In this document: positions 30,424 through 38,766 of the stretch, in pieces
Position numbering within the stretch: position 1 is the stretch's first letter
Layout of the letters: the number at the start of each line of letters is the position of its first letter
Program-made: the position numbers and the translations under genes
Notes under the pieces: generated by a model
Database searches by the model: none
Told to the model about the DNA's origin: nothing
The model's input: only the letters and a program-made list of their open reading frames with translations
Origin: Candidatus Mycobacterium wuenschmannii
GTDB taxonomy: Bacteria > Actinomycetota > Actinomycetes > Mycobacteriales > Mycobacteriaceae
Direction of reading: 5' to 3'
Length of the DNA stretch: 64,000 bases
Assembly: GCF_030252325.1 (NCBI RefSeq)
Contig: NZ_CP126981.1
Coordinates: forward strand, 4,898,001 to 4,962,000

Positions 30424-32559
30424 TCAGTCCAAGCGATACCGAATCAGGCGTGAACTGTTTGCGACGACGGCCACCGACGAGGCGTTGTGCAGGATCGCGG
30501 CGAGCACCGGCGACAGCGCACCTCCGGCGCCGATCAGCAGCCCGGCGGCGTTGACGGCGATCGACATGCCGTAGTTCTGCCGGATCACCTCGACCGCGCG
30601 GGTGCCCAGGTCACCCACGTCGAGCAGGCGGCGCAGGTCGTCGTTGGCCAGCGCGACGTCGGCGGTCTCGACGGCGACGTCGGTGCCGGCCAGGCCCATC
30701 GCGATGCCGATGTTGGCGGCGGCCAGGGCCGGGGCGTCGTTGATGCCGTCGCCGACCATTCCGACGATGTAGCCCTCGTCCTGGAGTTGGCGCACCACCT
30801 CGAGTTTGTCCTCGGGCATCACCTCGGCGCGCCACTCGTCGATGCCGAGTTCGCTCGCGACCACCGTGGCTATGTCGGGGTGATCGCCGGTGAGCATGAC
30901 GATGCGGCGAATACCGTTGGTGCGCAACTGTGTCAGCACCTCGGGTGCCTCGGCCCGCACCTCGTCGCGCAGGCTGATCAGCCCGACCAGCGTCTCGTCC
31001 ACGGCCAGCAGCAGGGGAGTCTCGGCCTGGCGGCGCAGCTTGTCGACCCAGTCGGAGGCCTCCTGGGACACCGCGACATTCTCCGAGCGCAGTAGCGACG
31101 GGCTGCCCAGTAGCAGCGTCCGCCCGTCGGCCCAGGTCCGCATGCCGAGGCCGACGAGCACCTCGCACTCCTCGTGCGGCGGGATGGTGATGCGGCGCTC
31201 CTCGGTCGAGCGGATCACCGCCTCGGCCAGCGGGTGCCGGGAGTGCAACTCGGAGCTCGCCGCGTAGGCCAGTACCTGCTCGGGCTGCCAATCATCGTGC
31301 AGCGCAATGATGTTCGTGACGACGGGGCGGCCCACCGTGAGGGTGCCGGTCTTGTCGAAGACGATCGCGTCGACTCGGCCGGCCTGCTCGAGGTGCGAGC
31401 CGCCCTTGATCAGGATGCCGCGGCGCGCGCCGTTGCCGATCGCGGCGCTGATCGCCGTCGGGGTAGACAGGCCGACCGCGCACGGGCAGGCGATCAGCAG
31501 CATCGTCATCGCGCGCCGGACGTCGCCGGTCAGCGCCAGCGTCACCGCGGAGACGATGAACGAGATCGGGACGAAGCGGCGGGAGAAGTTCTCGCCGACG
31601 GTCTGGATCGGCGCGCGGTCGTGCTGAGCCTCCTCGACGCGGGAGATGATGCGCCCGATGGTGGTCTGGTTGCCGACCGCGCGGGCCCGAATCACCAGCC
31701 GCCCACGCAGCACCACCGACCCGGCGTGCACGGCCGCGCCGGTGACGACGCTGACCGGCAGCGTCTCGCCGGTGATGGCCGACTGGTCGACGACCGCCTC
31801 GCCGTCGACGACCTCGCCGTCGACCGGGATCGCCACGTGATCGTGCACCACCACGTCGTCGCCGATCTGCACGGTGTCGATCGGCACCTGCACCTCGTTA
31901 CCGTCGTCGAGCCGGACCCAGGCGGTGTCGGCGGTGCCGCGCAGCAGGTCCGAGATGGCGCGGCGGGTCCGGCGCAGCGTCAGATCCTGAAGGTACTCAC
32001 CGATATTCAGCAGCCAGAGCACCGTGAGCGCGACGACGTTCTCGCGCAGCACCAGGCTGGCGACGGTCGCCGCGGTCACCAGGGCGTCGGTGCCCGCGCG
32101 CCCGTTGCGCAGCCCGCGCAGCGCGCCGCGCAGGAATGGATAGCCCATGAAAATCGTGGCGCCGGTGGCGACCAACTGGCCCGACCCATTGAGCAGCGGA
32201 GGGCGGTTGAATGCGTAGCGACGCAGCCCGAGCAGCGTCAGCGCGGCGCCGCCGATCACCATCCGCAGGACCTCGGTGTTGCGGATGTCCGCCGAGCGCG
32301 GGGTGCGCACCGGAATCAGTTCGGCGGCAACATGTTCGGCTTCGGCGATGGACTTCAGAACCTGGTCGCGATCGGTGCGCTTCGGCGAGTACCAGACCAC
32401 GACGGACCCGGTGTGCGGATAGGCGTGCACCGCCCGAACGCCGTGCTCGCGGTCGACGGCTTCTTCCACCGCGACCGCGCGTCGCGAATTCGCGCGCACC
32501 CACGGCACTTTCACCCGCATCCGCCCTGCGGCGTCGGACACGACCTGGAGATCGGTCAC
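30424..32559 (-). CDS. ctpC: P1B-type metal-exporting ATPase CtpC
   Basis: A 711-residue P-type ATPase very close to M. tuberculosis CtpC (Rv3270), linked to Mn and Zn handling. The membrane motif CPCAVGLSTPTA, the phosphorylation loop FDKTGTLTVG, the hinge MVGDGINDAPALA and the actuator TGET (AITGETLPVS) are all intact. The GTG at 32559 gives VTDLQVVSDAAGRMRV, matching the known N-terminus; an upstream frame to 32583 lies inside a MIRU-like repeat. Together with the PacL gene upstream it forms a metal detoxification pair. Confidence 0.95.
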   Translation of the reverse strand: MTDLQVVSDAAGRMRVKVPWVRANSRRAVAVEEAVDREHGVRAVHAYPHTGSVVVWYSPKRTDRDQVLKSIAEAEHVAAELIPVRTPRSADIRNTEVLRMVIGGAALTLLGLRRYAFNRPPLLNGSGQLVATGATIFMGYPFLRGALRGLRNGRAGTDALVTAATVASLVLRENVVALTVLWLLNIGEYLQDLTLRRTRRAISDLLRGTADTAWVRLDDGNEVQVPIDTVQIGDDVVVHDHVAIPVDGEVVDGEAVVDQSAITGETLPVSVVTGAAVHAGSVVLRGRLVIRARAVGNQTTIGRIISRVEEAQHDRAPIQTVGENFSRRFVPISFIVSAVTLALTGDVRRAMTMLLIACPCAVGLSTPTAISAAIGNGARRGILIKGGSHLEQAGRVDAIVFDKTGTLTVGRPVVTNIIALHDDWQPEQVLAYAASSELHSRHPLAEAVIRSTEERRITIPPHEECEVLVGLGMRTWADGRTLLLGSPSLLRSENVAVSQEASDWVDKLRRQAETPLLLAVDETLVGLISLRDEVRAEAPEVLTQLRTNGIRRIVMLTGDHPDIATVVASELGIDEWRAEVMPEDKLEVVRQLQDEGYIVGMVGDGINDAPALAAANIGIAMGLAGTDVAVETADVALANDDLRRLLDVGDLGTRAVEVIRQNYGMSIAVNAAGLLIGAGGALSPVLAAILHNASSVAVVANSSRLIRYRLD

Positions 32560-32564
32560 GCGTC

Positions 32565-32611
32565 CGCCGACGATGCAGAGCACGCAGCGCGATGAAGAGG
32601 AGGCGGACGAT
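32565..32611. repeat. MIRU-like intergenic repeat (divergent copy)
   Basis: The sequence CGCCGACGATGCAGAGCACG and the following GATGAAGAGGAGGCGGA resemble the copies at 37110 and 46780, with a few extra bases and substitutions. It lies between pacL1 and ctpC, in the orientation opposite to those genes. It fits the mycobacterial interspersed repeats that sit between operon members. Confidence 0.7.
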
Positions 32612-32623
32612 CTAACACGGCGA

Positions 32624-32908
32624 TCAGTGGTCGTGGTCGTGATCGTGCTCGCCGATCGCGGGCGGCTGGGCCTCCTCGCCGATGCGCTCGCGGGCCTCGG
32701 CGACCACGTCGGCCAGTTTCAGCCGGGCGGATTCGGCGGCCTCCTCGGCCTTGCGGGTACCGCGCAGGCTCCACTCGGTCGCGGACACCGCGGCCTCGTG
32801 CAGGGGGGCCTTGTTCAGGGCCTTCCGCAGGAGTTCGTACGCGCTGACGCCGACGACGCCGGTCACCACCGTCCCGGCTGCCTTTCCCAGTAGGCCTGAC
32901 ACCACCAT
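32624..32908 (-). CDS. pacL1: PacL-family metal chaperone (DUF1490)
   Basis: A 94-residue protein with one N-terminal membrane helix (MVVSGLLGKAAGTVVTGVVG), a soluble Ala/Glu/Arg-rich helical region, and a C-terminal metal-binding tail EHDHDHDH. It corresponds to Rv3269, and DUF1490 proteins of this type (PacL) act with P-type ATPases as membrane metal-binding partners. The ATG at 32908 gives the family start; the frame opens earlier at 32974. It lies directly upstream of ctpC. Confidence 0.9.
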   Translation of the reverse strand: MVVSGLLGKAAGTVVTGVVGVSAYELLRKALNKAPLHEAAVSATEWSLRGTRKAEEAAESARLKLADVVAEARERIGEEAQPPAIGEHDHDHDH

Positions 32909-33117
32909 CGCGAACGTCCTCCCGTTGTCTCGTAGGCACGAGCCTATGCCCTCCGACGACCGTAGCATCGACATATAGCGATATCAACATGGATTCGCGC
33001 GCGGCCTTGGAATCCCATCCGTCACACGCGTCTCGCCGGGGTCGGGGGACCCGATGTGCCCGCCTTCGAGCGAAATTTGCTGACGAATTCGCTCAGAGGT
33101 GGGCATAAAGTGCATCG

Positions 33118-33822
33118 CTACAAATTCCGCGTCACCTTCTCGGTCTCCGTCTTGCGGGCCAGCGCGGCGGGGTCGGGGTTGGCGACGTAGACCAGCGACC
33201 CGCCCACCGACAGCACGGTGAGCAATCCGCCGATCACGTCGTCCGGCGACTCCCACGCAGCGGTCGAGAGCACCCGGTCGCCGCCCGCCAAACCCTTTGC
33301 CGCAGCGGCGTTCTGGCACGCTGTCAGCACCTCATCGACGGACCTGCCGTCGAAGGCCGGGCCCGGCCGCTGCTCGCCGGCGATCTGGTCGCCGTGCACC
33401 CGCACCGCCGTTGCGTAGTCGGTTACGCCGACCGGCAGGTCGTCGACGGGACGGCCGAACGCGTCGAGCGACAGCACCGCCACCTCGCCCGCACCCGTCG
33501 CGTCGGCCTCGTCCAACCGGTCGAGGGTGCACAGCGCGACGTCGGCGTCGGAGCCGAAGACCACCTCGGCGCCGATGTACCACGCCCCGAACAGCACCGA
33601 TGCCGTCTGCCAGTGCGCCGGCAGCAGCACCGCCACCCGGCTGCCGGGGCCCGCGCCCAGCTCGTCGCGCAGCAGGTTGCCGGTCTTGGCCGCCCAGTTG
33701 AACAGCGTGACGGCGGACAACTCGATGCGCTCGCCGGTCGCGTCGTCGTAATAGGTGATCCGCGGGCCGACTGGGTCGGCGCGCAGCATCGGATCCAGAA
33801 TCGCGGCGCTGAGAGTGCTCAC
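33118..33822 (-). CDS. TIGR03089-type truncated adenylation-domain protein
   Basis: A 234-residue protein that resembles the N-terminal half of acyl-CoA synthetases (RITYYDDATGERIELSA, LFNWAAKTGNLLRDELGAGP, AWYIGAEVVFG). It lacks the AMP-binding P-loop and the C-terminal catalytic domain. It corresponds to M. tuberculosis Rv3268. It cannot be an active ligase, so it may bind a ligand or a partner. I prefer the GTG at 33822 (VSTLSAAILDP); a TTG at 33834 is the alternative. It follows lcp1 by about 12 bases. Confidence 0.8.
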   Translation of the reverse strand: MSTLSAAILDPMLRADPVGPRITYYDDATGERIELSAVTLFNWAAKTGNLLRDELGAGPGSRVAVLLPAHWQTASVLFGAWYIGAEVVFGSDADVALCTLDRLDEADATGAGEVAVLSLDAFGRPVDDLPVGVTDYATAVRVHGDQIAGEQRPGPAFDGRSVDEVLTACQNAAAAKGLAGGDRVLSTAAWESPDDVIGGLLTVLSVGGSLVYVANPDPAALARKTETEKVTRNL

Positions 33823-33834
33823 CGCGTTAGTCAA

Positions 33835-35298
33835 TCAGTTCACGCACTCCGGGTGATCGCTGCCGGCGGTCAGGATCGGCGATGGCGGGGGAGCCTCGCC
33901 GGCCGAGTCGGGGTGCGACGCGGCCGCCAGCCGTGGGCCGCCGTCGCTCAGGCCCGAACCCGGGCCGGTGTAGTCGCTGCTGAGTACGACCCGGACCGAG
34001 CCCTGCGGCACCGACGTGTTCGCGACGACGGGCAGCCCGCCGAGTTCCTTGGCGATGGCCTGGGCGCCGAGGTCGTCGGCGCTGGCGGCCTGCACCTGGG
34101 TGTTCTTCACATGCGCGGCGTCGTTGTTGCCGACCTTGCCGGCGCCAAACCCCTTGGAGCTCAACACTTGTGACACCGACGAGGCGAGACCGTTGATGTC
34201 GGTGTCGTTGAGGACGCTGGCGCTGGTCTTGTCCGGCGCGTAGGTGAGTTCCTCGGTCTTGCCCTTGGCCTGGCCCTCGAGCAGGCCGGCGACCCAACCC
34301 TGCACCTGATGCGGGTCGACCCGCACGACGCTGTGCATGCCGTCGTCGCTCCACCCGGACTCGTCGAGCACCGGGATGGTCGCGAAGGCCACCCGGCCGG
34401 CCGCCAGCTTCTGCAACTGGTTGACGAAATCCATGATGTCCCAACCGGATGACAGCACCACCGAGCGCTGGATCGCCGACTGCAGCCGGTTCAGTGTGGC
34501 CGGGCTGGACAGCGTCTTGCCGGAGATCACCTGGTGGGCCAGCGACGACATCACGACCTGCTGACGTACGACGCGATCCAGGTCGCCGCGGGGGAGTTCG
34601 TGCCGCTGCCGGACGAAGCTCAGCGCCTGCGGGCCGGTGAGCTTCTGCGGCCCGGCCGGGAAATCCGCACCCGACATGGGTTCGAAGACAGGCTCTTTGA
34701 GGCAGACGTTGACGCCGCCGAGAGCGTCGGTGATCAGCGAGAAGCCAAGCAGGCCGATCTCGGCGTAATGGTCGACGGTGACGCCGGTCAGGTCGGCGAC
34801 GGTCTTGATCAGCGCCTCACGGCCGGCCTCGGTGCCCTCACGCTCGGCCTCGTCGGGCGCGGCGCCCGATTCGACCAGGCTGACCCGCTTCTCCTCCTTG
34901 GTCTGGCCGTAGACGCCGTTGATCTTGGTCTTGCCCAGCCCGGGCGCCGAGACATAGGTGTCGCGCGGGATGGAGATCGCGGTCGCCGACTTCCCGTTGT
35001 CGGGGATGCGGACCAAGATGATCGTGTCGGTGTTGCTGGCCACCTCGTCGCCGGCCTTCAGCGACGCGAGTTCCTGCTGACTGAGCGGGTTACCGTGCGC
35101 GTCGGTGCGGCTGTCCATGCCGACCAGCAGGATGTCGAGCGCGCCGTCGTCGCCGCCGTGACCCAGCGAAGGCGCGAACACGTGGTAGATCCCGTCCTCG
35201 AAGGAGCGGACCTGGCTCCACGCCAGCCCCGTCACAAGGACGACCAGCACGGCCGTCACGGACGCAATCACACGAGTCACCCGTTGCTCAGGCATCAC
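33835..35298 (-). CDS. lcp1: LytR-CpsA-Psr ligase Lcp1
   Basis: A 487-residue LCP-family enzyme with an N-terminal signal-anchor helix (about 8-26), an LCP domain (DILLVGMDSRTDAHG, ISIPRDTYVSAPG, the Arg-rich SFVRQRHELPRGDLDRVVRQ) and a C-terminal LytR_C-type domain near 370-455. It matches Rv3267 (Lcp1), which attaches arabinogalactan to peptidoglycan using a polyprenyl-pyrophosphate donor outside the membrane. It is divergent from rmlD, whose product makes the rhamnose of the linker. The start is the GTG at 35298 or the ATG at 35295. Confidence 0.93.
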   Translation of the reverse strand: MMPEQRVTRVIASVTAVLVVLVTGLAWSQVRSFEDGIYHVFAPSLGHGGDDGALDILLVGMDSRTDAHGNPLSQQELASLKAGDEVASNTDTIILVRIPDNGKSATAISIPRDTYVSAPGLGKTKINGVYGQTKEEKRVSLVESGAAPDEAEREGTEAGREALIKTVADLTGVTVDHYAEIGLLGFSLITDALGGVNVCLKEPVFEPMSGADFPAGPQKLTGPQALSFVRQRHELPRGDLDRVVRQQVVMSSLAHQVISGKTLSSPATLNRLQSAIQRSVVLSSGWDIMDFVNQLQKLAAGRVAFATIPVLDESGWSDDGMHSVVRVDPHQVQGWVAGLLEGQAKGKTEELTYAPDKTSASVLNDTDINGLASSVSQVLSSKGFGAGKVGNNDAAHVKNTQVQAASADDLGAQAIAKELGGLPVVANTSVPQGSVRVVLSSDYTGPGSGLSDGGPRLAAASHPDSAGEAPPPSPILTAGSDHPECVN

Positions 35299-35364
35299 AA
35301 CAGATTACTTGCGTAACAGCGGTAACTCGGGTAGCCAACTCCCGGCGTGCCAGACTCGTAGTCA

Positions 35365-36216
35365 ATGTCAAAGCGAATTGTGATCGTCGGCGGCGGGGGA
35401 CAGGTAGGAAGCTTCCTGGCGGCCGAGGCCGACAGGCAGGGCCGCGACGTGCTGGCGCTGACGTCGTCGCAGTGGGACATCGCCGATCCCCGGCGCGCGA
35501 CCGAGATCGTGCAGGCCGGCGACGTGGTGATCAACTGCGCGGCCTACACCGCCGTCGACGACGCCGAGCAGGACCGCGACCGGGCGCACGCGATCAACGC
35601 CGCCGGGCCGGGTCACCTCGCGCGGGCCTGCGCCGGGGTCGGCGCGCAGCTCGTGCACATCTCCACCGACTATGTCTTCGACGGCTCGGGGTCGCGCCCC
35701 TACGAGCCGACCGACCCGACCGGGCCGCTGAGCGTCTACGGGCAGACCAAGCTGGCCGGCGAACAGGCGGTGCTCGAGGCGTTGCCGGGGGCCGTCGTGG
35801 TCCGCACCGCCTGGGTCTACACCGGCGGTGACGGCAAGGACTTCGTCGCGGCCATGCGCCGACTGGCCGCCGGGGACGGCATCGTCGACATGGTGGACGA
35901 CCAGACCGGCTCGCCCACCTACACCGGTGACCTCGTCGGCGCGCTGCTCGAGGCGGCCGACGGTCGCGTACACGCCCCGAACGGCGTCGTGCACGCCGCC
36001 AATGCCGGCCAGGTCACCCGCTGCGGGCAGGCCCGCGCGGTGTTCGAGATCCTCGGCGCCGACCCGGAACGGATCCGGCCGGTCAGCAGCGACCACAATC
36101 CGCGGCCGGCCCCGCGGCCGACGTATTCGGCGCTGGGCGCGCGGCAGTCGGCGGAGGCCGGGCTGTCGCCGCTGCGGTCGTGGCGCGATGCTCTGGTCGA
36201 GGCGCTGGCCACCTGA
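35365..36216 (+). CDS. rmlD: dTDP-4-dehydrorhamnose reductase RmlD
   Basis: A 283-residue short-chain reductase. The NADPH loop VGGGGQVGSFL is at the N-terminus, STDYVFDGSG and the catalytic YGQTK are in the middle. It makes dTDP-L-rhamnose, the donor for the arabinogalactan-peptidoglycan linker. It corresponds to Rv3266c and begins the operon rmlD-wbbL-manC, 16 bases before wbbL. Confidence 0.95.
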   Translation: MSKRIVIVGGGGQVGSFLAAEADRQGRDVLALTSSQWDIADPRRATEIVQAGDVVINCAAYTAVDDAEQDRDRAHAINAAGPGHLARACAGVGAQLVHISTDYVFDGSGSRPYEPTDPTGPLSVYGQTKLAGEQAVLEALPGAVVVRTAWVYTGGDGKDFVAAMRRLAAGDGIVDMVDDQTGSPTYTGDLVGALLEAADGRVHAPNGVVHAANAGQVTRCGQARAVFEILGADPERIRPVSSDHNPRPAPRPTYSALGARQSAEAGLSPLRSWRDALVEALAT

Positions 36217-36232
36217 CCGTTACCCTCAACGC

Positions 36233-37111
36233 GTGAGTGACGTCCTGCCGGTGGTGACCGTGACCTATTCGCCGGGCGTCCACCTGGACCGTTTCCTGGC
36301 GTCGCTGTCGCACGCGACCGAGCGGCCGGTCAGCGTCCTGATGGCCGACAACGGGTCCACCGACGGCACGCCGCAGGCGGCGGTCGAGCGTTACCCGGGC
36401 GTGCGGTTGTACTCCACCGGCTCCAACCTCGGCTATGGCAGCGCCGTGAACCGCGCGGTCGCCCTGCTCGACGAGCAAGGGGATGCCGCCGACGAATGGA
36501 TCATCGTCGCCAACCCGGACGTGCAGTGGGGCCCCGGCAGCATCGACGCGTTGCTGGACGCCGCCACCCGCTGGCCGCGTGCGGGCACCATCGGTCCGTT
36601 GATCCACGACCCTGACGGGTCGGTGTACCCGTCGGCGCGCCAGCTGCCCAGCCTGATCCGCGGTGGCATGCACGCGGTGCTCGGCCAGTTGTGGAAGAAA
36701 AACCCCTGGTCGGTGGCCTACCGGCAGGAACGTCTGGAGCCCAGCGAGCGACCGGTCGGCTGGTTGTCCGGCTCATGCCTGTTGGTGCGTCGAGCCGCTT
36801 TCGAGCAGATCGGCGGCTTCGACGAGCGCTACTTCATGTACATGGAGGACGTCGACCTCGGCGACCGGATGGGCCGGGCCGGCTGGCTCAACGTCTACGC
36901 GCCGATGGCCGAGGTGCTGCACCACAAGGGCCACGCCACCGCACGGGAGTCGTCGCGCAATCTGGCCGCTCATCACAAAAGCACCTACACCTACCTCGCC
37001 GACCGGCATTCTGGACCGTGGCGCGCGCCGCTGCGCTGGGGCTTCCGGGCCGGCCTGGCGGTGCGGTCGCGCTTGATGATGCGAAACGCTGAAGAAGAGC
37101 GGCGCCGATGA
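36233..37111 (+). CDS. wbbL: rhamnosyltransferase WbbL
   Basis: A 292-residue GT2-family glycosyltransferase. The nucleotide-binding start VVTVTYSPG, ADNGSTDGTPQ, the metal-site region IIVANPDVQWGPG and the acceptor loop YFMYMEDVDLGDRMG are typical. It transfers rhamnose to the decaprenyl-PP-GlcNAc linker precursor (Rv3265c). The GTG at 36233 gives VSDVLPVVTV. The last codons (EEERRR) are supplied by a MIRU-like repeat that also leads into manC. Confidence 0.93.
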   Translation: MSDVLPVVTVTYSPGVHLDRFLASLSHATERPVSVLMADNGSTDGTPQAAVERYPGVRLYSTGSNLGYGSAVNRAVALLDEQGDAADEWIIVANPDVQWGPGSIDALLDAATRWPRAGTIGPLIHDPDGSVYPSARQLPSLIRGGMHAVLGQLWKKNPWSVAYRQERLEPSERPVGWLSGSCLLVRRAAFEQIGGFDERYFMYMEDVDLGDRMGRAGWLNVYAPMAEVLHHKGHATARESSRNLAAHHKSTYTYLADRHSGPWRAPLRWGFRAGLAVRSRLMMRNAEEERRR

Positions 37112-37161
37112 GTGCGCCGACGACGATGCAGAGCGCAGCGATGAGGAGGAGCGGCGCCGAT
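37088..37161 (+). repeat. MIRU-like repeat at the wbbL-manC junction
   Basis: Two partial units in tandem. The first (37090-37110, GAAGAAGAGCGGCGCCGATG) provides the wbbL C-terminus and its stop. The second (37112-37161) reads GCGCCGACGACGATGCAGAG, then a GATGAGGAGGAGCGGCGCCG block ending at the manC ATG at 37160. The GAGGAGGAG can act as the manC ribosome binding site. Confidence 0.8.
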
Positions 37162-38230
37162 GGTTAAGCAAGTGGACGCGGTTGTTCTGGTCGGCGGCAA
37201 GGGAACCCGGCTGCGACCGTTGACGCTGTCGGCGCCCAAGCCGATGCTGCCGACGGCCGGGCTGCCGTTCCTGACGCATCTGCTGTCGCGGATAGCCGCG
37301 GCGGGCATCGAGCACGTGATCCTCGGAACGTCCTACAAGCCAACGGTTTTCGAGGCAGAGTTCGGCGACGGGTCGAAACTCGGTCTGCAGATCGACTACG
37401 TCACCGAGCAGAACCCGCTGGGCACCGGTGGTGGAATCGCTAACGTCGCAGAGCATCTGCGCCACGACACCGCGATGGTGTTCAACGGCGACGTGCTCTC
37501 CGGGGCCGACCTAGGCCAGTTGCTGGACTATCACAACGAGCAGCAGGCCGACCTGACCCTGCATCTGGTCCGCGTCGGCGACCCGCGGGCCTTCGGCTGC
37601 GTGCCGACCGAAGACGGCCGTGTCACAGCGTTTCTGGAGAAGACCGCGGACCCGCCGACCGATCAGATCAACGCCGGCTGCTACGTCTTCTCCCGCGAGA
37701 TGATCGACCGGATCCCGCGGGGTCGCGAGGTCTCCGTCGAGCGTGAGGTGTTTCCCGCGCTGCTGGCCGACGGCATCAAGATGTGCGGCTACGTCGACAC
37801 CAGCTATTGGCGCGACATGGGCACCCCCGAGGATTTCGTCCGTGGATCGGCCGACCTGGTTCGCGGCATCGCGCCGTCGCCGGCGCTGGGCGGCCAACGC
37901 GGCGAGTCGCTGGTGCACGACGGTGCCGCGGTGTCGCCGGGCGCGCTGCTGATCGGCGGCACGGTCGTCGGACGCGGCGCCGAAATCGGTCCTGGCGCAA
38001 GGCTGGACGGCGCGGTCGTCTTCGACGGCGTGCGCATCGAGGCCGGCAGCGTGATCGAACGCTCGATCATCGGGTTCGGTGCGCGCATCGGCCCGCGGGC
38101 GTTGGTCCGCGACGGCGTGATCGGCGACGGCGCCGACATCGGCGCGCGGTGCGAGTTGTTGCGCGGCGCGCGGGTGTGGCCCGGTGTCAGCATTCCCGAC
38201 GGCGGAATCCGCTACTCCAGCGACGTCTGA
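37160..38230 (+). CDS. manC: mannose-1-phosphate guanylyltransferase
   Basis: A 356-residue nucleotidyltransferase (Rv3264c; called manB in some M. tuberculosis annotations). The N-terminal catalytic domain has LVGGKGTRLRPLTLSAPKPM and NGDVLSGADLG; the C-terminal half is a left-handed beta-helix of hexapeptide repeats (near IGGTVVGRGAEIGPGARLDG). It makes GDP-mannose for phosphoinositol mannosides and lipomannan. The ATG at 37160 follows the MIRU-like repeat. Its last 19 bases overlap the convergent NUDIX gene. Confidence 0.93.
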   Translation: MVKQVDAVVLVGGKGTRLRPLTLSAPKPMLPTAGLPFLTHLLSRIAAAGIEHVILGTSYKPTVFEAEFGDGSKLGLQIDYVTEQNPLGTGGGIANVAEHLRHDTAMVFNGDVLSGADLGQLLDYHNEQQADLTLHLVRVGDPRAFGCVPTEDGRVTAFLEKTADPPTDQINAGCYVFSREMIDRIPRGREVSVEREVFPALLADGIKMCGYVDTSYWRDMGTPEDFVRGSADLVRGIAPSPALGGQRGESLVHDGAAVSPGALLIGGTVVGRGAEIGPGARLDGAVVFDGVRIEAGSVIERSIIGFGARIGPRALVRDGVIGDGADIGARCELLRGARVWPGVSIPDGGIRYSSDV

Positions 38231-38766
38231 GCGCGGGACACCGCCTGCGACACAAGGTATCTCAGGCCGTCGTCGGTGCCGTCGGGCAACGCGTCGATCG
38301 GCCACCACCGCAGGTCCACCGACTCGTCGCTGACCACGATCTGCGCCCCGGCCGGCGCGCGAGCCACGAACTGCAGGTCGAGATGCCGCGTCGGCACACC
38401 TAGCGAACAGGTGAGCGCGTGCACGTTGATCGCGACAAGGTCGGGGGAGAGCAGCAGGTCGTCGACGCCGGACTCCTCGATGGCCTCGCGCAGCGCCGCG
38501 CCGAAGATGTCGATATCGGAATCCTCGCAGTGCCCGCCCAATTGGACCCATCGGCCGAGCCGCGGATGCAGCGTCAGCAGCACGCGGCCGCCGGTCTCGT
38601 CGAGCACCAACGTCGACGCGGTGATGTGCCCGGGCACGCACGCGCGCAGGCAGGCGTCCTCGCGGGCGTCGAGGAATGCCAGCACCGCATTGCGCAGCGA
38701 ATCCTGCGAGTGGTCCGGCGGATGCCAGTCGGCCAGCAGCGCGATCGCCGAGCCGCGTAGGCTCAC
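38212..38766 (-). CDS. NUDIX hydrolase
   Basis: A 184-residue NUDIX-family pyrophosphohydrolase. The NUDIX box is seen in the stretch from GGHCEDSD to [10 protein letters not shown], with the metal-binding REAIEE core intact. The substrate is unknown; candidates are nucleotide-sugars or oxidised nucleotides. The GTG at 38766 overlaps the fbiB stop (GTGA), so it is translationally coupled to F420 synthesis. Confidence 0.88.
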   Translation of the reverse strand: MSLRGSAIALLADWHPPDHSQDSLRNAVLAFLDAREDACLRACVPGHITASTLVLDETGGRVLLTLHPRLGRWVQLGGHCEDSDIDIFGAALREAIEESGVDDLLLSPDLVAINVHALTCSLGVPTRHLDLQFVARAPAGAQIVVSDESVDLRWWPIDALPDGTDDGLRYLVSQAVSRAQTSLE

